Below are positions 7,386 to 14,505 of a stretch of 15,614 nucleotides of DNA, piece by piece. Under the pieces are notes generated by a model. The model worked only from the letters and a program-made list of their open reading frames with translations, made no database searches and was not told the DNA's origin. The position numbers and the translations under genes are program-made. Source of the DNA: Ruminococcaceae bacterium UBA6353 (GTDB lineage Bacteria; Bacillota; Clostridia; Oscillospirales; Acutalibacteraceae); assembly GCA_002437905.1 (NCBI GenBank), contig DJRT01000006.1, positions 52,763 through 68,376 on the forward strand. Direction: 5' to 3'. Each line of letters opens with the position of its first letter. The stretch's first letter is position 1.

Positions 7386-8543
7386 TTACAGCAGCCGCAC
7401 ACGGATCACATCATGGATCGCCAGAATATCGCGGATAACCGCTTCCTTGGCCGTACCCTCAATATCCAGCACCGTGTAGGCCAGCTCCTTACGGGATTTG
7501 TTGGTCATTGAGGCGATATTGATGCCGACAGCGGACACCACCGCGCTGATCTGCGCCAGCATATTCGGCACATTCTTGTGCAGCACGCAGATACGGGCGT
7601 CGCCGCTGCGCGCCACCTTCATATCCGGGAAATTGACCGAGTGGGTGATATTGCCGTTCTCCAGATAATCGGTCAGCTCATCGGCCGCCATCACTGCGCA
7701 GTTATCTTCGCTTTCCGGTGTGGAGGCGCCCAGGTGCGGGATCGCCAGCACATTCTTCACACCCAGCATCTCCACCGTGGGGAAGTCCACCACATATGCG
7801 GCCACCTTGCCGCTTTCCAGCGCCGCCAGCATGGCCTTGCTGTCCACCAGGCCGGCACGGGCAAAGTTGAGGATGCGCACGCCGTCCTTCATCACGGCAA
7901 ACGCGTCCTTGCCCAGCATACCGGTGGTATCTGCCGTCAGCGGCACATGCACGGTGATATAGTCACACTGCGCATAGATCTCCTCCAGCGTGGCCGCATG
8001 GTGCACCGCACGGGACAGCCGCCACGCCGCATCCACCGACAGGAAGGGGTCATAGCCGTAAACATCCATGCCCAGCGCCACAGCGGCATTGGCCACCAGC
8101 ACGCCAATGGCACCCAGGCCGATCACGCCCAGCTTCTTTCCTTTCAATTCCGGACCGGCAAAGGCGGATTTCCCCTTTTCCACCAGCTTGCCCACGGCGT
8201 CGCCCTCACCCTTGAGGGTCTGTGCCCAGTTGGCGCCCTCCACAATGCGGCGGGAGGACAAAAACAGGCCGGCCAGCACCAGCTCCTTCACCGCATTGGC
8301 GTTGGCGCCGGGGGTATTGAACACCACAATGCCCTTGGCACTGCAATCCTCCACCGGGATATTGTTGACGCCGGCGCCGGCGCGGGCAATGGCCAGCAGA
8401 CTTTCCGGCAGCGCCATATCGTGCATGGCTGCAGAGCGCACCAGTACGCCATCGGCGCCCTGCAGCTCCTCCCCCACCTGATAGCCCGCGCCAAAGCGCG
8501 CGGTGCCGCAGGCGGCAATCTTATTCAGTGTGCAAATCTTCAT
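7386..8543 (-). CDS. serA: D-3-phosphoglycerate dehydrogenase with C-terminal ACT domain
   Basis: Oxidises 3-phosphoglycerate to phosphohydroxypyruvate with NAD+, the first step of serine synthesis, in the cytoplasm. 385 residues. The Rossmann motif GLGAIG is at 142-147, with the NAD-ribose acidic residue in VYGYDP (D165). The catalytic triad is R229 (NFARAG), E258 and H270 (PHLGAST). An ACT domain, about residues 315-385, suggests feedback control by serine or another amino acid. The form is compact: no ASB domain, and the segment between E258 and H270 is only 12 residues, against 23 in E. coli SerA. AAGGAG precedes the ATG by 10 nt. It follows serC by 33 nt in the same transcription unit. 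A 2-hydroxyacid dehydrogenase with another substrate is possible by fold, but the serC neighbour argues strongly for SerA. Confidence 0.93.
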   Translation of the reverse strand: MKICTLNKIAACGTARFGAGYQVGEELQGADGVLVRSAAMHDMALPESLLAIARAGAGVNNIPVEDCSAKGIVVFNTPGANANAVKELVLAGLFLSSRRIVEGANWAQTLKGEGDAVGKLVEKGKSAFAGPELKGKKLGVIGLGAIGVLVANAAVALGMDVYGYDPFLSVDAAWRLSRAVHHAATLEEIYAQCDYITVHVPLTADTTGMLGKDAFAVMKDGVRILNFARAGLVDSKAMLAALESGKVAAYVVDFPTVEMLGVKNVLAIPHLGASTPESEDNCAVMAADELTDYLENGNITHSVNFPDMKVARSGDARICVLHKNVPNMLAQISAVVSAVGINIASMTNKSRKELAYTVLDIEGTAKEAVIRDILAIHDVIRVRLL

Positions 8544-8576
8544 CGTATCCGTTCTCCTTTTCCGCGGGCAGGCTGC

Positions 8577-9662
8577 TCAGCCGTTCTCCCGCTCAAACTC
8601 TTTCATGAAAGCGACCAGCTTCTCAACGCCCTCCACCGGCATGGCATTGTAGATAGAGGCACGCATACCGCCCACCGTGCGGTGACCCTTGAGGTTGACA
8701 AAGCCCGCCTCCGTTGCCGCCTTGACAAATTTGGCATCCAGCTCCTCGTTGCCGGTCACAAAGGGCACATTCATCAGCGAACGGTCCTCCGGCACCACGG
8801 TGCCGCGGAACAGCGAGGACTGATCCAGGAAGCCGTACAGCAGCGCCGCTTTCTGCTCATTGCGCTTCTGCATATTGGCCAGGCCGCCGATATCGTTCTT
8901 GATCCACTCCAGCACCAGCTTCATCACATAGATGGTGTAGCAGGGCGGGGTGTTGAACATAGAACCGTTATCGGCATGGATCTGGTAATTGAACATGGTG
9001 GGGGTGATATCCATGGCGTGACCGATCAGATCCTCCCGCACGATCACCACCGTGACGCCGGCAGGCGCCATGTTCTTCTGCGCACCGGCATACAGGATGC
9101 CGAATTTGGACACATCAATCGGTTTGGACAGAATGCAGGAGGAGGCGTCAGCCACCAGCGGCACCTTGCCGGTATCCGGCAGTTCGTGGTACACGGTGCC
9201 GTAGATGGTGTTATTCATGCAGATATAGAAATAATCGGCATCCGGGGTAAAGGTCGCCGGATCCAGCTTCGGTATGTAGGAAAAGGTCTTATCCTCCGAG
9301 CTGGCAATCACCTTGGCCTGCCCGTAACGCGCCGCCTCCTTGTAGGCCTTCTTGGCCCACTGACCCGTGATCACATAGTCGGCCTTACCGCTGCCGGTCA
9401 TGAGGTTCATCGGGATCATGGCAAACTGCGAAGAAGCGCCGCCCTGCAGAAACAGCACCTTGTAATTGTCCGGGATCTGCATCAGCTCACGCAGCAGCGC
9501 CTCAGCCCCATCAATAATGCCCTGATAGACCTTAGATCGATGAGACATCTCCATCACGGACTGGCCGCTGCCCTCATAGTCCAGCATCTCGGCGGCTGCC
9601 CGGCGCAATACGCTCTCCGGCAGCATCGACGGACCGGCAGAAAAATTGTACACTCTCGACAT
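8577..9662 (-). CDS. serC: Phosphoserine aminotransferase
   Basis: A PLP enzyme converting 3-phosphohydroxypyruvate and glutamate to phosphoserine, the second step of serine synthesis. 361 residues, full length for the family. It opens with the characteristic YNFSAGPSMLPESVLR. HRSKVYQGII lies at 41-50. LFLQGGASSQFAMIPMNL at 70-87 is the phosphate and cofactor binding segment. YAGAQKNMAPAG at 191-202 holds the PLP lysine, K196. NTPPCYTIYV and GGMRASIYNAMP near the C-terminus are also typical. GGAGG lies 8 nt before the ATG at 9662. It is the promoter-proximal gene of the serCA operon. No serB-type phosphatase gene is in the window. Confidence 0.97.
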   Translation of the reverse strand: MSRVYNFSAGPSMLPESVLRRAAAEMLDYEGSGQSVMEMSHRSKVYQGIIDGAEALLRELMQIPDNYKVLFLQGGASSQFAMIPMNLMTGSGKADYVITGQWAKKAYKEAARYGQAKVIASSEDKTFSYIPKLDPATFTPDADYFYICMNNTIYGTVYHELPDTGKVPLVADASSCILSKPIDVSKFGILYAGAQKNMAPAGVTVVIVREDLIGHAMDITPTMFNYQIHADNGSMFNTPPCYTIYVMKLVLEWIKNDIGGLANMQKRNEQKAALLYGFLDQSSLFRGTVVPEDRSLMNVPFVTGNEELDAKFVKAATEAGFVNLKGHRTVGGMRASIYNAMPVEGVEKLVAFMKEFERENG

Positions 9663-9701
9663 ATCTCATTCCTCCAAAAGTCTTTCACCCATGCGCTGAC
9701 A

Positions 9702-9726
9702 GTTGTTCGCGCAATACGCGAACAAC
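9702..9726. repeat. Perfect palindrome in the serC leader
   Basis: A 25-nt inverted repeat with arms GTTGTTCGCG (9702-9711) and CGCGAACAAC (9717-9726) and a 5-nt centre. It lies roughly 20-45 nt downstream of the predicted serC start of transcription and 27 nt before the Shine-Dalgarno site. It has no U-tract, so it is not a terminator. It may be an operator or an RNA hairpin; the sequence alone does not decide which. Confidence 0.6.
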
Positions 9727-9752
9727 CACCCCGCGCAGGAGCGTTGCATTTT

Positions 9753-9781
9753 ATTCTATCCCATCGCAAAATAATTGTCAA
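9753..9781 (-). promoter_or_regulatory. sigma-A promoter of serCA
   Basis: On the minus strand the -35 is a perfect TTGACA (9776-9781), the spacer 17 nt, and the -10 TAGAAT (9753-9758). The predicted leader to the serC ATG is about 83 nt, too short for a T-box. Confidence 0.85.
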
Positions 9782-9793
9782 CCGTGGACAAGC

Positions 9794-9822
9794 AAAAAGG
9801 CGGATTTTTCGTGAAATCCGCC
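9794..9822 (-). terminator. Second, promoter-proximal terminator hairpin
   Basis: A 9-bp perfect stem (GGCGGATTT at 9799-9807 with AAATCCGCC at 9814-9822) has a 6-nt loop. It is followed on the minus strand by T5. It lies downstream of the larger degV hairpin and just upstream of the serC promoter, so it probably acts as a backup insulator. Confidence 0.7.
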
Positions 9823-9864
9823 CGTTTGTCCGCTGCCGGCGAACAAATCGACTCCGAAATAAAC

Positions 9865-9906
9865 AGCAAAGCCTGCCGGCGAACCGCGTCGCCGGCAGGC
9901 TTTGCT
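9865..9906 (-). terminator. Intrinsic terminator after degV
   Basis: An 18-bp perfect stem (arms 9865-9882 and 9889-9906, AGCAAAGCCTGCCGGCGA) has a 6-nt loop. It lies 15 bp beyond the degV stop codon. The stretch after the stem on the minus strand (GTTTATTTC) is only moderately T-rich, so termination may depend on the very stable stem or on the second hairpin nearby. Confidence 0.75.
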
Positions 9907-9921
9907 ATCAAAAGATCCAAT

Positions 9922-10782
9922 TTACACCGCGTGGGTCACGAACAGAATGCCCAGCGTATTTGGCCCGCAGTGGGAGGAGATTGTGCAACCGGCACGGGTG
10001 ACCAAAATCTCATCGAAATTCTGGTACTTCTTTATCGCGGCCTTCACCAGCGCCACCCGCTCATCGGAAATGCCGGAGTGCGTGATGAAGATGCGGTCCA
10101 GCACGATATCCGTGCGCCCCTCCAGGCGGTCGCGCACATATTCCTCCAGCGCCTTGTCCAGCGCACCGCGGTACTTTTTGCCCACGCTCATGGTACCGCT
10201 CTCGTTATTCACCTCGATGCAGGGCTTCAGGCGCAGCATATTGGCGCCCATCATGGCCAGCGCGGAGCAGCGGCCGCCCTTGTAGAGAAACTCCAGCGTA
10301 TCAATCACAAAGCTGGCCTCCACACGCTTGGTCAGGGCGCGTACCTCCTCCACAATGCGCTCCACCGGCATGCCGGCGGCAATGCGCTCGGCTGCGGCGA
10401 TCACCACATGCCCCATACCGGAGGACAGGTTGCAGCTGTCGATAACATACAGACCGGGGATCTCCTCCGCCGCCAGGCGGCAATTGTTATAGGTGGCCGA
10501 AAGGCCGGAACCGAGGGTGACATAGATCACATCATTGCCCGCCTCGATGAACGGGGTCACATAGCTCTTGTATTCCTCCACATTGATCGCCGCCGTCGTT
10601 GGCAGGATCTTTTTCTCGCGGTAGGTGGCATAGATGTCGTCCGGCTGGATATCCACGCCGTCAAAATAGGATTTATCCCCCTCGTTAATATGCAGGGGGA
10701 AGGTATGGACATGGAACCGCTCCAGCAGCTCCCGGCTGAGATCGCAGGTGCTGTCCGCACAGAGAATGATCGGTTTGGCCAT
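9922..10782 (-). CDS. DegV family fatty-acid-binding protein (FakB type)
   Basis: Members bind a fatty acid and present it to the kinase FakA for phosphorylation, feeding exogenous fatty acids into phospholipid synthesis. 286 residues, full length. Family motifs appear in order: DSTCDL at 10-15, PTTAAI at 61-66, LGSGLSATYNN at 90-100, DSCNLSSGMG at 115-124, DTLEFLYKGGR at 161-171, ITHSGISDER at 233-242 and a terminal ISSHCGPNTLGI at 268-279. The carboxylate-binding Thr/Ser and His positions of FakB proteins appear present (T62 or T63, S95, H271). The usual HxGPG is HCGPN here. No fakA gene is in the window, as is normal for DegV paralogues. The Shine-Dalgarno site is weak: the AGGAG run is about 16 nt from the ATG, and only GAGAGGA is nearer. 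Confidence 0.93.
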   Translation of the reverse strand: MAKPIILCADSTCDLSRELLERFHVHTFPLHINEGDKSYFDGVDIQPDDIYATYREKKILPTTAAINVEEYKSYVTPFIEAGNDVIYVTLGSGLSATYNNCRLAAEEIPGLYVIDSCNLSSGMGHVVIAAAERIAAGMPVERIVEEVRALTKRVEASFVIDTLEFLYKGGRCSALAMMGANMLRLKPCIEVNNESGTMSVGKKYRGALDKALEEYVRDRLEGRTDIVLDRIFITHSGISDERVALVKAAIKKYQNFDEILVTRAGCTISSHCGPNTLGILFVTHAV

Positions 10783-10847
10783 AGAAAGTCTCGTTCCTCT
10801 CCTCGTATTTTCACTCTTATCCGCCGTTTCGACGGTTAACGAGCCTT

Positions 10848-10876
10848 ATTTTACCACAATCGGCGGCCATGTGCAA
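10848..10876 (-). promoter_or_regulatory. sigma-A promoter of degV
   Basis: On the minus strand the -35 is TTGCAC (10871-10876), the spacer 17 nt, and the -10 TAAAAT (10848-10853). It lies within 65 bp after the azlD stop. The leader is about 60 nt. Confidence 0.7.
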
Positions 10877-10910
10877 GGGGCAGTTTTGGTGTATCCTGCC
10901 AGCACACCCA

Positions 10911-11210
10911 TTACAGCAGCAGGCCGGTCGCCAGTGCAGCGGCCGCCGCAGCCAGCGCCACCACGATCAGCGGCAGCCGGCAATAGGCCAGCACCAGCGC
11001 CACCGCCGTGCCCACCAGCGCTGTGGTCACGCTGCCGGTGGAATAGAAGATCGCCGGGATGGTCATGGCGCTGAGCACCGCATACGGCAGATAGTACAGC
11101 AGGCTGCGCAGAAAGCGTGAACGGATCTGCCGGCGGAAAAGGGTGAACGGCAGCATACGGATAAGGTAGGTCACCCCGGCCATCACAACGATATACCACA
11201 CAAGGCTCAT
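10911..11210 (-). CDS. azlD: AzlD-like branched-chain amino acid transport subunit
   Basis: A small integral membrane protein of 99 residues, normal for the family. It works with AzlC as a two-component exporter of branched-chain amino acids and analogues. Features are the N-terminal MAGVTYLIRMLPFTLF with the conserved Arg (residue 18), a basic loop RRQIRSRFLRSLLYYLPYAVLS, and further hydrophobic helices to the end (about four in all). Its ATG overlaps the azlC stop as ATGA (11207-11210), so translation is coupled. No terminator is evident downstream; the next gene, degV, has its own promoter. Confidence 0.92.
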   Translation of the reverse strand: MSLVWYIVVMAGVTYLIRMLPFTLFRRQIRSRFLRSLLYYLPYAVLSAMTIPAIFYSTGSVTTALVGTAVALVLAYCRLPLIVVALAAAAAALATGLLL

Positions 11211-11905
11211 GCTGCCGCCTCCTCACTGACCGGGCACAGCAGCGCGCCGGCCACCGAGGCCGCCAGCGCACTGACGATCACCGCAAAGCCGCCGGAGACC
11301 GCCGGCAGCAGGTACCGGAACAGGCAGCTGACCGCCGCGGCCAGCAGCACCACCAGCAGCACCCGCTTATCCTTACGCGAGGGGGGCACAATGATCGCCA
11401 GGAACATCCCATACAGCACAATACCCATGGCATCGGATACCACAGCCGGCAGCAGCTGGCCGGCGGCGGCGCCCAGCGCCGTGCCGGTGATCCAGCCCAG
11501 CATCGGCGTCAGGATCAGCCCCAGCATATAGGTGGCCGTCAGCCGCTCCGGCTGGGAGATTGCCACCGCATAGATCTCATCGGTGATGCCGAAGGAAACC
11601 AGCAGCCGGCGCGGGGTGGTAAAGGTCTCATCCAGCTTCTGCGACAGAGAAAAGCCCATCAGCGCATACCGCAGGTTGATCACCAGCTGGGTCAGCGCCA
11701 TCTCCAGCAGCGTGCCGCCGGCGGCGATGATCTCCACACCGGCCGCCTGCCCGGCTGAGGTCAGGTTGGTTGCCGAAATGGCCACGGCCCCCAGAACCGG
11801 CAGCCCCAGCCGCACCGCCAGGATACCAAAGCCAAACGATACCGACAGATACCCCAGCATGATCGGTACACCGTGCGCCATGCCGCGCACAAAAGGCGAA
11901 CGCAT
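11207..11905 (-). CDS. azlC: AzlC-like branched-chain amino acid exporter subunit
   Basis: An integral membrane protein of 232 residues, the larger subunit of the AzlCD exporter. The family pattern is clear: GMAHGVPIMLGYLSVSFGFGILA (residues 8-30), then SATNLTSAGQAAGVEIIAAG, then LTQLVINLRYALMGFSLSQKL and SFGITDEIYAVA, the last two being AzlC hallmarks. Five or more hydrophobic segments follow. An AAGGA lies about 11 nt before the ATG. It is the first gene of an azlCD unit that is divergent from the rimP operon across about 280 bp. No AzlB-type or Lrp-type regulator gene is adjacent. Confidence 0.93.
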   Translation of the reverse strand: MRSPFVRGMAHGVPIMLGYLSVSFGFGILAVRLGLPVLGAVAISATNLTSAGQAAGVEIIAAGGTLLEMALTQLVINLRYALMGFSLSQKLDETFTTPRRLLVSFGITDEIYAVAISQPERLTATYMLGLILTPMLGWITGTALGAAAGQLLPAVVSDAMGIVLYGMFLAIIVPPSRKDKRVLLVVLLAAAVSCLFRYLLPAVSGGFAVIVSALAASVAGALLCPVSEEAAA

Positions 11906-11927
11906 CGTTTCTCAAGTCCTTCCGCTG

Positions 11928-11965
11928 TTTTTGCCGCCTTATCATAGCACAAACGGCGGCAAAAA
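11928..11965. promoter_or_regulatory. Candidate operator: 11-bp inverted repeat over the azlCD promoter
   Basis: Perfect arms TTTTTGCCGCC (11928-11938) and GGCGGCAAAAA (11955-11965) are separated by 16 nt. The dyad is centred at the end of the azlC -10 box. The right arm touches the -35, and the left arm covers the predicted start of transcription. Only one arm would be transcribed, so it cannot act as an RNA hairpin from this promoter. Repressor binding is the simplest reading, but the regulator is unknown. Confidence 0.55.
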
Positions 11966-11969
11966 ACAA
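11941..11969 (-). promoter_or_regulatory. sigma-A promoter of azlCD
   Basis: On the minus strand the -35 is TTGTTT (11964-11969), the spacer 17 nt, and the -10 TATGAT (11941-11946). The leader to azlC is about 28 nt. Confidence 0.7.
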
Positions 11970-12060
11970 CTTTTTCCCCGTTTTTTCAGGGAAACACACG
12001 CATTTTCCGGCGGTGTTCCCCGTCTTTTTGAAAAAAATTTACGAAAACCCGGAAAAACGC

Positions 12061-12089
12061 TTGCTTTTTTTGCCATGGCGTGCTATACT
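12061..12089 (+). promoter_or_regulatory. sigma-A promoter of the rimP-nusA-infB operon
   Basis: The -35 is TTGCTT (12061-12066), the spacer 17 nt, and the -10 TATACT (12084-12089). Upstream DNA is rich in A and T runs. The predicted leader to rimP is about 93 nt and contains two hairpins. Confidence 0.8.
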
Positions 12090-12113
12090 GGCCACGATGA
12101 ATACGGTTATGGA

Positions 12114-12172
12114 AAAGGAGTGGGGCGACCCGCTCCTTTATCATTGTCCGTTTGTGCGCGGCCACCGGCCGC
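12114..12172 (+). promoter_or_regulatory. Structured rimP leader with two hairpins
   Basis: The first hairpin is an 11-bp stem with one T-G pair (12114-12124 with 12129-12139), capped by GCGA, a GNRA-type tetraloop. The second is GCGGCC (12158-12163) with GGCCGC (12167-12172) and a 3-nt loop, ending 8 nt before the AGGA of the Shine-Dalgarno site. Neither is followed by a U-run. The GNRA cap suggests a functional RNA structure or tertiary contact rather than a terminator, but this is inference. Confidence 0.45.
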
Positions 12173-12188
12173 AGAAAGGCAGGAAAGC

Positions 12189-12704
12189 ATGGCAAACAAA
12201 CCGACCGCCTCTCCGGGCGGTATTGTCAGCAAGGTGACACAGCTTGTTACCCCGATCATTGACGAGCAGGGGCTGCTGCTGTGGGATGTGCGCTTTGTCA
12301 AGGAGGGCGCCGACTGGATCCTCCGCGTGGTGATCGACCGGGAGGATGAGCCGGTGTCCATCAACGATTGTGTCGCGGTCTCCCGCAAGCTCAGCCCCAT
12401 CCTGGATGAGGCCGATCCCATCCCCCAATCGTACTGTCTGGAGGTCACCTCCCCCGGCGCCGCCCGTGAGCTGACCCGCCCTGCTCACTTTACCTATTAT
12501 GAGGGGTGGCCGGTCAGCCTGAAGCTCTACTGCCCCGATGAAAACGGGCAGCGCGAAGTCGCCGGCCTGCTGGTGGAACGCGCCGAGGACGGCCGCATCA
12601 CCCTGCAGCTGGAGGATGAAACGCTGCGCACCTTTGAAAAAAAGGCCGTCGCCGCCGTGCACGCCATTGACGAATTTGCCGATGACGATGAGCCGGCACT
12701 GTAA
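12189..12704 (+). CDS. rimP: Ribosome maturation factor RimP
   Basis: A cytoplasmic factor needed for late 30S ribosomal subunit maturation. 171 residues, near the family norm. The N-terminal domain carries GLLLWDVRFVKEGADWILRVVID (residues 28-50), followed by SINDCVAVSRKLSPILDEADPI and the strongly conserved YCLEVTSPGAARELTRPAHF (82-101). The C-terminal SH3-like part is about 105-165, with VAGLLVE and ITLQLED. AGGA lies 4 nt before the ATG. It is the first gene of the conserved rimP-nusA-ylxR-ylxQ-infB operon, and nusA follows after 77 nt. Confidence 0.96.
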   Translation: MANKPTASPGGIVSKVTQLVTPIIDEQGLLLWDVRFVKEGADWILRVVIDREDEPVSINDCVAVSRKLSPILDEADPIPQSYCLEVTSPGAARELTRPAHFTYYEGWPVSLKLYCPDENGQREVAGLLVERAEDGRITLQLEDETLRTFEKKAVAAVHAIDEFADDDEPAL

Positions 12705-12747
12705 GCGTCCGCGGACTGCGGCAACCGAAATCTGACGAAGAAATATT

Positions 12748-12773
12748 CAGCGGCAGCGCCGCTGTGTTGGAGG
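12748..12773 (+). promoter_or_regulatory. Hairpin directly upstream of the nusA ribosome binding site
   Basis: CAGCGGC (12748-12754) pairs perfectly with GCCGCTG (12758-12764) around a 3-nt loop. The stem ends 4 nt before GGAGG (12769-12773). It may influence nusA translation or mRNA processing; there is no direct support for either. Confidence 0.35.
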
Positions 12774-12781
12774 TTAACGAC

Positions 12782-13885
12782 ATGACAAACAAGGATATCG
12801 CGGAATTTTTTGATGCACTGAAGCTGCTGGCCAAGGAAAAGGGCATCGAGGTGGACTACCTGCTGGAAAAGATCCAGGCAGCGATCGTGGTCGCCGTCAA
12901 AAAGGATTTCGGCGGCAAGGACAACATCGCCGTGGTGATGGATCCCGAAACGAACGAATTTTCTGTTTCCATCCGCAAAACGGTGGTCGAGGAGGTCGAG
13001 GATTCCGATGAGCAGCTGACACTGGAGCAGGCACAGCAGTATGACAAGCGCGCCAAGCTCGGCTCGGTGGTCAACATCAAGCTGGAGACAAAGCAGTTCG
13101 GCCGCATTGCCGCCCAGTCGGCCAAACACATCATCCGCCAGGGCATCCGCGAGGCGGAAAAGAACCAGCAGGTGCTGGAATTCCAGCGCCGCAATCAGGA
13201 GCTGGTCAGTGCACTGGTCACGCGGGTGGATCCCCGCACCGGCGCCGCCACCATCCAGGTGGGCAAGGGCGAAACCGTGCTGCCGAAGAGTGAGCAGATG
13301 GAAAGCGACATCATCAAAGAGGGCGACCACATCAAAGTCTATGTGGTGGATATCAAAGAGACAGAGAAAGGGATGCGGGCACTGGTTTCCCGCACCCATC
13401 CCGGTCTGGTGACCCGCCTGTTCGAAAACGAGGTGCCGGAGATCTTCGACGGCACGGTGGAGATCAAATCCATCGCCCGCGAGGCTGGCTCCCGCACCAA
13501 AATGGCCGTGCTCTCCCACAACCCCAATGTGGACGCCGTTGGCGCCTGCATCGGCCAGCGCGGCGCCCGTGTGGCAGATATCATTGACGAGCTGGGCGGC
13601 GAGAAAATCGACATTGTCGAATACAGCGAAGACCCGGCCACCTTTATCGCGGCAGCACTGGCACCGGCCAAGGTTGTGAAGGTGGAGATGGACCCTGACG
13701 GCGCCAAGGCCTGCAAGGTTACCGTGCCGGACGCGCAGCTTTCGCTGGCTATCGGCAACAAAGGGCAGAACGCCCGGCTGGCCGTTAAGCTGACCGGCTG
13801 GAAGATTGATATCCGTCCCGAAAGCGGCTTCTTCGGCGAAGAAGAGCCTGCGCCGGCAGCGGCCGACGGGGACGCAAACGAATAA
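12782..13885 (+). CDS. nusA: Transcription termination/antitermination factor NusA
   Basis: Binds RNA polymerase and nascent RNA to modulate pausing, termination and antitermination. 367 residues: polymerase-binding N-terminal domain (about 1-125), S1 domain (about 137-203, with GKGETVLPKSEQM and DIKETEKGMRALVSRTHPGLV), KH1 with GACIGQRGARV (254-264) and KH2 with AIGNKGQNARLA (323-334). It ends in a short acidic tail. The C-terminal acidic repeats of E. coli NusA are absent, as usual in Firmicutes. A GTG at 12764 is in frame, but the ATG at 12782 is chosen because GGAGG lies 8 nt upstream; the GTG lies before that site. It shares the operon with rimP and ylxR. Confidence 0.97.
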   Translation: MTNKDIAEFFDALKLLAKEKGIEVDYLLEKIQAAIVVAVKKDFGGKDNIAVVMDPETNEFSVSIRKTVVEEVEDSDEQLTLEQAQQYDKRAKLGSVVNIKLETKQFGRIAAQSAKHIIRQGIREAEKNQQVLEFQRRNQELVSALVTRVDPRTGAATIQVGKGETVLPKSEQMESDIIKEGDHIKVYVVDIKETEKGMRALVSRTHPGLVTRLFENEVPEIFDGTVEIKSIAREAGSRTKMAVLSHNPNVDAVGACIGQRGARVADIIDELGGEKIDIVEYSEDPATFIAAALAPAKVVKVEMDPDGAKACKVTVPDAQLSLAIGNKGQNARLAVKLTGWKIDIRPESGFFGEEEPAPAAADGDANE

Positions 13886-13911
13886 TATACCGGGGCAAAG
13901 GAGGATACCGC

Positions 13912-14187
13912 ATGGTACGGGAAAAGAAGCTTCCGCTGCGCAAATGCAGCGGCTGCGGCGAAATGAAGCCGAAGAACGCCCTTATCCGGGTGGTACGCAG
14001 TCCGGAGGGAGAGATCTCGCTGGATCCGACCGGACGCAAGGCCGGGCGCGGCGCCTATGTCTGCCCTTCGGCAGACTGCCTGCGGGCCGCCCGCAAGGCC
14101 AAGCGGCTGGAGCGTGCCTTTTCCTGTGCGATCCCTCCGGAGGTCTATGATGAGATGGAACGGGAGTTGATGCAGGATGGAGCCTAA
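13912..14187 (+). CDS. ylxR: YlxR family RNA-binding protein (RnpM-like)
   Basis: A small basic protein of 91 residues, encoded between nusA and the L7Ae-like gene as in most Firmicutes. It shows the family signature RKCSGCGEMKPKNALIRVVRSPEG (residues 10-33, with Cys12 and Cys15), then GRKAGRGAYVCPSADCLRAA (41-60) with a second Cys pair (51 and 56). The B. subtilis homologue has been reported to bind and modulate RNase P; applying that here is by homology. AGGAGG lies 7 nt before the ATG. The 3' end overlaps the next gene by 11 nt. Confidence 0.94.
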   Translation: MVREKKLPLRKCSGCGEMKPKNALIRVVRSPEGEISLDPTGRKAGRGAYVCPSADCLRAARKAKRLERAFSCAIPPEVYDEMERELMQDGA

Positions 14188-14505
14188 GCTCAGCGGTCTG
14201 TTGGGGATCGCCCGCCGCGCCGGGCACACCGTGATTGGCTTTGATGCCGTCCGGGCAGCCCTGCACAGCGGGCGCGCACAGCTTGTCCTGCTGGCGTCCG
14301 ATTGCTCCCCGAAGACGGAAAAGGAACTGCGCTTTGCCGGGCAGGCGGCCGCCTGCCCCATCGTAAAGCTGCCGGCGGATAAAGCGGCTGTGGCCGCTGC
14401 GCTGGGGATGCAGAAGCCTGTTGCCGCCGTGGCCACCGACGACCGCGGCTTTGCCGCCGCCATGCACCGGCATTGCGGCACCGATACGAAGGAGGATGTT
14501 GCCCA

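Noticed and set aside
7578..10001. An 807-codon plus-strand frame spanning serA, serC and the intergenic terminators.
   Set aside because: Antisense to two clear enzymes and runs through a promoter and terminators; the composition is shadow-like.
12107..12662. Minus-strand frames opposite rimP.
   Set aside because: Antisense to RimP, which has its own promoter, ribosome site and conserved motifs.
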